Below are positions 55,986 through 64,000 of a stretch of DNA of 64,000 nucleotides, in pieces (the stretch's first letter is position 1; the number at the start of each line of letters is the position of its first letter). The DNA lies in NCBI GenBank assembly GCA_963169355.1, contig CAUJCR010000015.1:22453-86452 (forward strand), given 5' to 3'. This DNA comes from Bacteroidota bacterium (GTDB lineage: Bacteria > Bacteroidota > Bacteroidia > B-17B0 > Aurantibacillaceae). The notes under the pieces are model-generated. The model did not search any database and was not told where the DNA came from. It saw only the letters and a list, made by a program, of their open reading frames with translations. A program made the position numbers and the translations under genes.

Positions 55986-56016
55986 AAAGGAGCATTTTGT
56001 ATAAATGCTCCTTTTT
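55986..56016 (+). terminator. Intrinsic terminator after the small lipoprotein
   Basis: AAAGGAGCATTT pairs with AAATGCTCCTTT across a short loop and is followed by T. It ends the two-gene T9SS cargo transcript. Confidence 0.9.
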
Positions 56017-56062
56017 ATATACTTTTATACTGAATAGGCATTAACTAGGTAACTTGTTATTT

Positions 56063-58159
56063 ATGTATAAAAAAGTAGTAATAACAATTTTAATAATCTT
56101 GTATGCTATTTCTTATGTTTTCTGTCAAAACCAGCCCATTTGTATCCTCGACTTAACTTTAAAAAATGCCGAAACAACACAGGGTAATTTATTTTCGGCA
56201 AAGCACCTCTTAAAATCAGCTGGTTTTTCATTTTCTGTAAGCGACTCGGTAAACCTAGCCATACAATCCAAAGTCATATTATCAAGTTCAAATATTGAGT
56301 CTTATACATTTAACCAAGCCGAACGCGACTCTTTAAAAAACTTTGTATTAAATGGAGGAATTTGGATTGCTACAAATAACAAAGACACCTCCCTTAATTC
56401 TTGTTTTGGTATTACCAAAACAAATTTTAATACACAACGTTTTTACCTAAACTTTAAACCAGATTTTGATTCTACCATTTTCAATCTCTTTAACGAACCC
56501 TACGAATTACAAATTAGATTTGGCGACACAACAGAATATAGCACCTGCATTGGCACACGCTCATATACTGTAAGCACCGCCGATACGCTTGCCCTATATG
56601 AAACAGGAGAGGTAGCCATTACCCATCATGCTTTTGGATTAGGACATAATTACCTTTTAGGCACACAACTTAAAGAAATCATTTTAAGACCACAGGTTAA
56701 AGAAGATTATGGCGCTAATAGAGAATTTTCGAACGGGTTTGAACCAGCACAAGATGTTTATATGTTCTTATTTTCTGGTATTATAAAAAAACATCTTAAT
56801 CATATTGTATATAAACATACTGCATATTGCAATTTTAATTCAACCTTAGTGATCACTCATGATGTAGATGCAACTACATCAATGGAACTTTTTGATGACT
56901 ATGCGAGTTATGAAAACGCAAATCAAATTAGCTCTACCTATCTAATTACAACTCACTATGTACACGACAAACTCGCTAAGAATTTTTTTGATGGATATGA
57001 AGATGATATTTTAAAAGTTTACAATATGGGGCATAATATACAAAGTCACAGTGTATCCCACATGCCTGATTTTGATAATGAATTAATAGTACCAATGGGT
57101 TCGCCTGGAAATACTCGTTACTCCTATACTCCTTACTTTAATGGTACCCAATCGACTAACACTACTGTGTTTGGCGAAGCAGAAGTGAGTAGAGATTTAT
57201 TATCCAATATTATTGGGCAACCAATCAAAGCATTCCGACCTGGCTATTTAGCCATTCCTGATTATCTGTTTAATGTTTTAGATAGCCTAAAATATGAAAT
57301 GAGCAGCTGCCATAGTGCCAATGACGTAATGAGCAATGTTCCATTTTTTGCTCATACCAATTTAGATATGTATGGCAAAGAAACACAAGTACTTGAAATT
57401 CCAAATACTGTTTCTGATGTATTTCATGATGATCCAATTAATGAAACAAACTACATGAATAAAGTTCAAATATGGAAATCAAGTTTTGATAAAAATCATC
57501 AAAATAATTTATCTACAGTGCTCCTCATTCATCCTACTAGATATTATAAATTGTATGCTGAACAACTTTTAATACAATCACTTCCTGAAAATTGTATCAT
57601 TACAAATCTTGAAGAGTATGGTGATTTTTGGAAAAACAGAGACTCAACCAATATTCAAACTCGTATTTTAAATGATACCTTATTTATTTACCTCTCATTA
57701 AAGGCAGATAATATGAATGAACATCAATCATTTATAGTTAATAATGGCAGAGATTTTCAGAAGATTTATATTTACGACAATGATTCAATCTTACTAAACT
57801 ACACTCAAAGTACTTGGAATACAAATGATATTATTCTTCATCGCAATTGTTACCGACCAAATTATTCAACTTATACCATTAATGAAACACCTAGTATCAA
57901 TGAAGTATATATACACCCTAATCCATCTGAAAAAAATGGAGCTTGGGTACATTTTAATTTAATGGAAGAAGCAGAAGTGAGTATGTCAATTTTTGACACC
58001 AAAGGCAGTCTTGTTTCTGAGCCTTATCAGCATTCTGAGTTCAACCTAGGAGCCCATGATTTAATTTTACCCTTTCAACAATTAAACAAAGGTATTTATT
58101 TTATTAAACTTTTTATTAATAATGAAGTTTATCACTTAAAATGGATTTTAATAGAATAA
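56063..58159 (+). CDS. NodB-type polysaccharide deacetylase with T9SS sorting domain
   Basis: 698 residues from the ATG at 56063 (a TTG upstream is less likely). Signal peptide ends YVFCQ. The NodB domain (about 265-480) has THDVDA, the metal-binding HSVSH and the FRPGY motif; the C-terminal 80 residues are a type A sorting domain (IHPNPSEKNG to LKWILIE). It should remove acetyl groups from a polysaccharide outside the cell. The region before the NodB domain (30-260) is unassigned. It is followed by a PrsW-like protease gene after 34 bases. Confidence 0.88.
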   Translation: MYKKVVITILIILYAISYVFCQNQPICILDLTLKNAETTQGNLFSAKHLLKSAGFSFSVSDSVNLAIQSKVILSSSNIESYTFNQAERDSLKNFVLNGGIWIATNNKDTSLNSCFGITKTNFNTQRFYLNFKPDFDSTIFNLFNEPYELQIRFGDTTEYSTCIGTRSYTVSTADTLALYETGEVAITHHAFGLGHNYLLGTQLKEIILRPQVKEDYGANREFSNGFEPAQDVYMFLFSGIIKKHLNHIVYKHTAYCNFNSTLVITHDVDATTSMELFDDYASYENANQISSTYLITTHYVHDKLAKNFFDGYEDDILKVYNMGHNIQSHSVSHMPDFDNELIVPMGSPGNTRYSYTPYFNGTQSTNTTVFGEAEVSRDLLSNIIGQPIKAFRPGYLAIPDYLFNVLDSLKYEMSSCHSANDVMSNVPFFAHTNLDMYGKETQVLEIPNTVSDVFHDDPINETNYMNKVQIWKSSFDKNHQNNLSTVLLIHPTRYYKLYAEQLLIQSLPENCIITNLEEYGDFWKNRDSTNIQTRILNDTLFIYLSLKADNMNEHQSFIVNNGRDFQKIYIYDNDSILLNYTQSTWNTNDIILHRNCYRPNYSTYTINETPSINEVYIHPNPSEKNGAWVHFNLMEEAEVSMSIFDTKGSLVSEPYQHSEFNLGAHDLILPFQQLNKGIYFIKLFINNEVYHLKWILIE

Positions 58160-58193
58160 ACCTCAACGTAAAGTATATTCCCAACTAATAATC

Positions 58194-59561
58194 ATGGATT
58201 CCAATAAAGTAATGTATCTCATTTTTTCAGCGGCTAGTGCCATCGCGGGTGCTTTACTTTGGATTAATTATTTTAGGCAAATTGACATATTAGAAAAAGA
58301 ACGTTGGATTCATATTATTCAGGCATTAATTATTGGTTACTTAACTCCTACTCTTGCCTTATGGGCTTACACATTTCTTGGTAATTACGGATTAGATTTT
58401 AATGGTGAATTTTTAAATGATTTATTTTATGCCGTTGCCTGTGTAGGTACCGTAGAGGAACTCTCAAAATTAATAGGAGTGCTTATTACCTTTCAAATTC
58501 TAAAAAAACATTTAAACGAACCTATTGATTATTTAATTTACGGTGGATTAGTTGCATTGGGTTTTTCGCTTAGAGAAAATTTTATTTATTACAATAACTA
58601 CGGCCCTCAAATAGCCAGCGGAAGAACTATTATTAGTAGCTTGGTACATATTATCAATACTAGCATTTGTATTTACGGAATATACAGGTTTAATTTATTT
58701 AAAAAAGGAACACCTTTCATCAACAGTTTTATCGGTATTAGTATTGCTATAGTTTCGCACGGCATGTTCGATTTCTTTTTAGGTCAACAATTTCTTGGGC
58801 ATATCACGCCTATATTCTCTACAATTATCTACTTAATCGGTATCAACTTTTGGTTACAAATGATAAGCAATGCCATTAATTTTTCTCCTTATTTTAATTA
58901 CGTAAAAATTAGTAACTCACGACATATTTACCGTTCTATTTTTAGTTGGTATATTATTGTACTTATTATTAGCAGCTTATATTTATATTACTTTCAATCA
59001 TTGGTTAATGCTACTGACGATATTGTCAAAAACATCTCCGAAGAAGGATTTGTACTCGTAACACTAGCTTTAAGAGCCAGCAGATTAAGTATAAACAAAG
59101 GAAAATATATACCTGTAAAAATTCAATTCCCAATTTATAGAACCAAAAATGATGATGAAGATTTTAACATCATGGGATATAAATTTAAAATAAGAGGCGA
59201 AAATGAACAAGAAATATACTTTTTAAAATTCATGAATCAACAGGTAAACATACAAGCATTAGAACCTAAACACACCATGATAAAGGATGGACTAATTGCT
59301 GAAATAACTTGTAAATATTTTACCTCAGACAACGTTGTTGTTTATCTCATAAAAACAAATGAAAATCAAACAGAGTTTAAAAACTATGTTTTAAAACCAA
59401 AAGCAATTTCTAAAAAACATGCCAACGGGAAATATCCGCAAGCCAAATTCATGAAGATAGATGAAGACAAAACAGGTAACAGTAGCACTCACTTTCGGTA
59501 TCAAGATTTAATCTATATTGAAGATGTTTACATTAAAGCAACACCTCATCAAACTCATTGA
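58194..59561 (+). CDS. PrsW-like intramembrane protease
   Basis: 455 residues. About eight membrane helices in the first 270 residues carry the PrsW motifs: VEELSK (paired Glu), GFSLRENFIYY and SHGMFDFF. PrsW enzymes are glutamic-type proteases that cut membrane proteins such as anti-sigma factors. After the membrane part a soluble domain (about 280-455) of unknown fold follows, longer than in simple PrsW proteins. It shares strand and spacing with the deacetylase, so co-transcription is likely. Confidence 0.88.
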   Translation: MDSNKVMYLIFSAASAIAGALLWINYFRQIDILEKERWIHIIQALIIGYLTPTLALWAYTFLGNYGLDFNGEFLNDLFYAVACVGTVEELSKLIGVLITFQILKKHLNEPIDYLIYGGLVALGFSLRENFIYYNNYGPQIASGRTIISSLVHIINTSICIYGIYRFNLFKKGTPFINSFIGISIAIVSHGMFDFFLGQQFLGHITPIFSTIIYLIGINFWLQMISNAINFSPYFNYVKISNSRHIYRSIFSWYIIVLIISSLYLYYFQSLVNATDDIVKNISEEGFVLVTLALRASRLSINKGKYIPVKIQFPIYRTKNDDEDFNIMGYKFKIRGENEQEIYFLKFMNQQVNIQALEPKHTMIKDGLIAEITCKYFTSDNVVVYLIKTNENQTEFKNYVLKPKAISKKHANGKYPQAKFMKIDEDKTGNSSTHFRYQDLIYIEDVYIKATPHQTH

Positions 59562-59653
59562 AAAGAATACATCCTTTAAAAACTGTACGCTCGAAACTTA
59601 TGACTTTGTTAATTTTTACTGACAAAAAAATACATTACATAGCTAAAAAATAG

Positions 59654-62091
<2,438 letters not shown>

Positions 62092-62351
62092 AAAACTCTT
62101 TTTTACTTTCTACTTTCAACAAAAATACAGAATAATCAGTATTACTTTTTTAAAAACTCGACATAATTAGGTAAAACCATGCTTTAATTGAGTAAAACGT
62201 AATATAAAATTAGTAAGTGAATTTTTAGGTTATTGATTGATTTCATATTGTTTGACAAATATTCACGTCCATCTATAAAAAATATTTTTTTAACGTATAT
62301 TTTTTTGTTTTTATCGAAAATTTATATAAATTCGATTGTTCAATATAAACC

Positions 62352-62777
62352 ATGAGACATTCTTCTCAAATAACAATTATTGCCGAAAAGGTTGTACCAC
62401 ACGTGGTTGTGGTAAAATTAAATAGCGAAGGCATTATTGAAATTGAATGGGATTCTAGTATCGAGGCTATTGATAAGCATCATATCGAACAAACTACTCA
62501 GATTATAGGTGAGTTAAGTGGAGGAAAAAAGATGCCTGTTTTTGTAAACATTTATAGTTTTATGGCTGTTACTGAAGAAGCTAGAGCCTACACCACTACT
62601 GAGGAAGCTCATTTGCACACATTAGCAAATGCTGTATTAATTGACAATTTAGCAAAAAAAATATTATTTAATTTTTACGTCAAATACACCAAAAATAGTG
62701 TGCCTATAAAAAGTTTTACAACTAAAGAAGAAGCTTTTGAGTGGTTAAAATCTTTACAAACTAACATCACTAAATAA
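62352..62777 (+). CDS. DUF7793-like (STAS/SpoIIAA-like) small protein
   Basis: 141 residues, ATG start. Related to the protein at 33862-34272: the common end is AVLIDNLAKKILFNFYVK with the following region rich in Lys/Glu (TTKEEAFEWLKSL). SpoIIAA-like folds often act as partners in regulatory switches; no function is established. It is convergent with the small gene at 62770-63033, with an 8-base overlap. Confidence 0.78.
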   Translation: MRHSSQITIIAEKVVPHVVVVKLNSEGIIEIEWDSSIEAIDKHHIEQTTQIIGELSGGKKMPVFVNIYSFMAVTEEARAYTTTEEAHLHTLANAVLIDNLAKKILFNFYVKYTKNSVPIKSFTTKEEAFEWLKSLQTNITK

Positions 62778-63033
62778 CCTTGCTTAAATAAAAGCATAAC
62801 AAGTTGTAATGCGTTTGGTATTCTCGCTTAAATGATTCGGTTTCGTACTCCTTAGGATGAGTAGAGGCTAATTGCTCAAAATGGGTTAAAAGATAGTGGT
62901 AATCATTTTCGGAAATATGGTTTAAAAATTCTTTTCTATTACCCTCTAGCAAACGATGAATATCTAACACCGATTTTCGGATTGAGGCATTTTGATTTTT
63001 CTCAATTTCAAGAATAATGTCTTTTATTAACAT
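62770..63033 (-). CDS. Hypothetical small helical protein
   Basis: 87 residues, predicted all-helical, no signal or membrane segment, no known motif. Reality is supported by an exact -7 box TAAGTTTG at 63038-63045 on the minus strand, 4 bases before its ATG, and by the convergent close packing with the DUF7793-like gene. Function unknown. Confidence 0.6.
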   Translation of the reverse strand: MLIKDIILEIEKNQNASIRKSVLDIHRLLEGNRKEFLNHISENDYHYLLTHFEQLASTHPKEYETESFKREYQTHYNLLCFYLSKVI

Positions 63034-63053
63034 GGCACAAACTTAACTACAAT

Positions 63054-63084
63054 TTTGCTTATGTTGCTTAATTTTATATATTTG
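63054..63084 (+). promoter_or_regulatory. Near-consensus promoter of the 63.1 kb outer-membrane gene
   Basis: TTTG (63054-63057) and TATATTTG (63077-63084) are separated by exactly 19 bases, the best match to the Bacteroidota promoter in the window. Confidence 0.75.
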
Positions 63085-63098
63085 ATTAAGCAAAATCA

Positions 63099-63767
63099 AT
63101 GAGCATGAAAAAAACACATTACATATTTATTAGTTTTATAAGTATCGTACTTCATCAAGTTACTTTTGCGCAAGCCTTTCGTAAGGGCTCGTTTTCCATC
63201 AGCGTTTCCGAAGGATCAACCTTTGGGCATTATCGCACTACCGATGCAGGAGGCAATACGCCAATAGTAATTGGAGATAATTTTGAACCTGGCGTGAGAG
63301 ATCCTTTAATTATACAATATGGCGTATCAAATAAATGGAGCATTGGCTTATCTAGTGGTAACGATGTGTTTAATGTAAACCCTAGTAAATATTATGGTTT
63401 TTCAACTAGTAACAATACGGTAAAAGCTACCACTTCCGAATTTACATTTGATGTAAATTACCATTTGTATGTAAATAAGCGCTTGGATATGTCGGTGTTT
63501 GCTTCATCGGGCGTGTTTTCTATTAAAATTCAAGGCAACGACCAAGATGTATTTTATAAACACGAATCGAGCGGGCTTATTTTAAGATATGGTACCAAAG
63601 TGCATTATTATTTCTTTAAACGCTTAGGCGCTGTAGGAATTATTAGTAGTTACCTAGCTAGCGGCTCACCAAAAGGCATTAAAGATAATAATGAAGCTAA
63701 AACCTACAACACCACCATTAAGGGTGTGGCTATAGAAGCGGGTTTATGTTACCGTTTGTTTAGGTAA
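63099..63767 (+). CDS. Small outer-membrane beta-barrel protein
   Basis: 222 residues with a signal peptide (ends VTFAQ) and alternating strands (SFSISVSEGSTFGHY, SIGLSSGNDVF, LDMSVFASSGVFSIKI) to the C-terminal AGLCYRLFR. No specific function. A second ATG two codons on is an equal start. A strong promoter precedes it, and a MITE-like remnant begins directly after its stop codon. Confidence 0.75.
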   Translation: MSMKKTHYIFISFISIVLHQVTFAQAFRKGSFSISVSEGSTFGHYRTTDAGGNTPIVIGDNFEPGVRDPLIIQYGVSNKWSIGLSSGNDVFNVNPSKYYGFSTSNNTVKATTSEFTFDVNYHLYVNKRLDMSVFASSGVFSIKIQGNDQDVFYKHESSGLILRYGTKVHYYFFKRLGAVGIISSYLASGSPKGIKDNNEAKTYNTTIKGVAIEAGLCYRLFR

Positions 63768-63823
63768 TATCAAATGTAATAATGATTTAGGGCAATGATG
63801 TTTTTTATTTTTTATCATTTGGA
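63768..63823. repeat. Degenerate copy of the MITE-like element
   Basis: TATCAAATGTAATAATGATT and the next 25 or so bases match the left end of the element at 6518-6676 with few changes. After the stretch ATCA the match ends, and CATTTGGA may be the other terminal repeat of an internally deleted copy. No clear target duplication. Confidence 0.55.
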
Positions 63824-64000
63824 ATCGGAAAAAGTAAAACAAGATAAATCAATAGTTGTCATCTAACACGAAAGTACTGTTAATTTTTGACAATTACAAA
63901 TACGCAATTAAAAATCGTCTGAAATAGTTTATTTTATTAGTCAAATCGAGATTTTTGTATTTGAATTTAAAAATGATTAACTTCGTCAATTAATAAGTTA

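Noticed and set aside
63824..64000. Possible start of another gene at the right edge
   Set aside because: Frames are short and interrupted by stops; I see no start or motif.

Overview
The window is AT-rich chromosomal DNA from a member of the Bacteroidota. The evidence is type IX secretion (T9SS) C-terminal sorting domains, a PorP/SprF-like protein, a giant PKD-repeat protein with a gliding-type C-terminus, the Bacteroidota set bamD / omega-like / coaBC / DUF4835, and recurrent promoter boxes of the form TAnnTTTG with a TTTG-like box about 19-21 bases upstream. Genus cannot be read from the sequence. There is no rRNA or tRNA and no full-length insertion sequence. RNA elements are an RNase P RNA and a SAM-I riboswitch.

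Layout. 1-3.9 kb (minus): a heme/tetrapyrrole acquisition operon (HmuY-like T9SS protein, CbiX-like lipoprotein, PepSY membrane protein, TonB-dependent receptor cut by the window edge). 4-8.2 kb: accessory small lipoproteins and an outer-membrane protein, an orphan response regulator, two gene remnants, a pair of 66-bp direct repeats and a 159-bp MITE-like element inserted in a duplicated DUF1653 fragment. 8.2-12.1 kb: promoter, SAM-I riboswitch, terminator and full-length metH. 12.1-18.1 kb (minus): a tight four-gene operon that looks like an uncommon exopolysaccharide synthesis and export machine: TolC-like protein fused to a GH18-like domain, HlyD-like adaptor, REC-like/TackOD1/degenerate-GGDEF regulator and a family 2 glycosyltransferase. 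18.3-28.2 kb: maeB, an ABCG-type transporter with a TerB-like N-terminus, bamD, omega-like, coaBC, DUF4835, DUF3078. 28.2-32.1 kb (minus): acetyltransferase, small membrane protein, asparagine synthase and epimerase, probably surface glycan genes. 32.2-35.8 kb: acyl-CoA carboxylase beta, a DUF7793-like protein, hydrolase, phosphoribosyltransferase. 35.8-42.6 kb (minus): a T9SS triad (PKD adhesin, TPR/PD40 protein, PorP/SprF). 42.6-44.7 kb: rnpB, then a HigBA toxin-antitoxin cassette with an attC-like palindrome, bounded by imperfect direct repeats. 44.7-53.8 kb: tilS, heptose kinase-like, ubiE/menG, a methyltransferase, LRR protein, thioesterase, a split 5'-nucleotidase and dnaA. 53.9-64 kb: T9SS cargo, a secreted NodB-type deacetylase, PrsW-like protease, ligA, SiaC-like and DUF7793-like regulators and a small outer-membrane protein.

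Surface biology dominates: secreted T9SS cargo, an adhesin locus, exopolysaccharide genes and SiaC/GGDEF-like regulators. The best candidate for an undescribed system is the 12.1-18.1 kb operon; the next is the heme operon with a lipoprotein chelatase in place of the CobN-like HmuS. Many promoter boxes lie only a few bases from the start codon, so leaderless or near-leaderless transcripts are likely.
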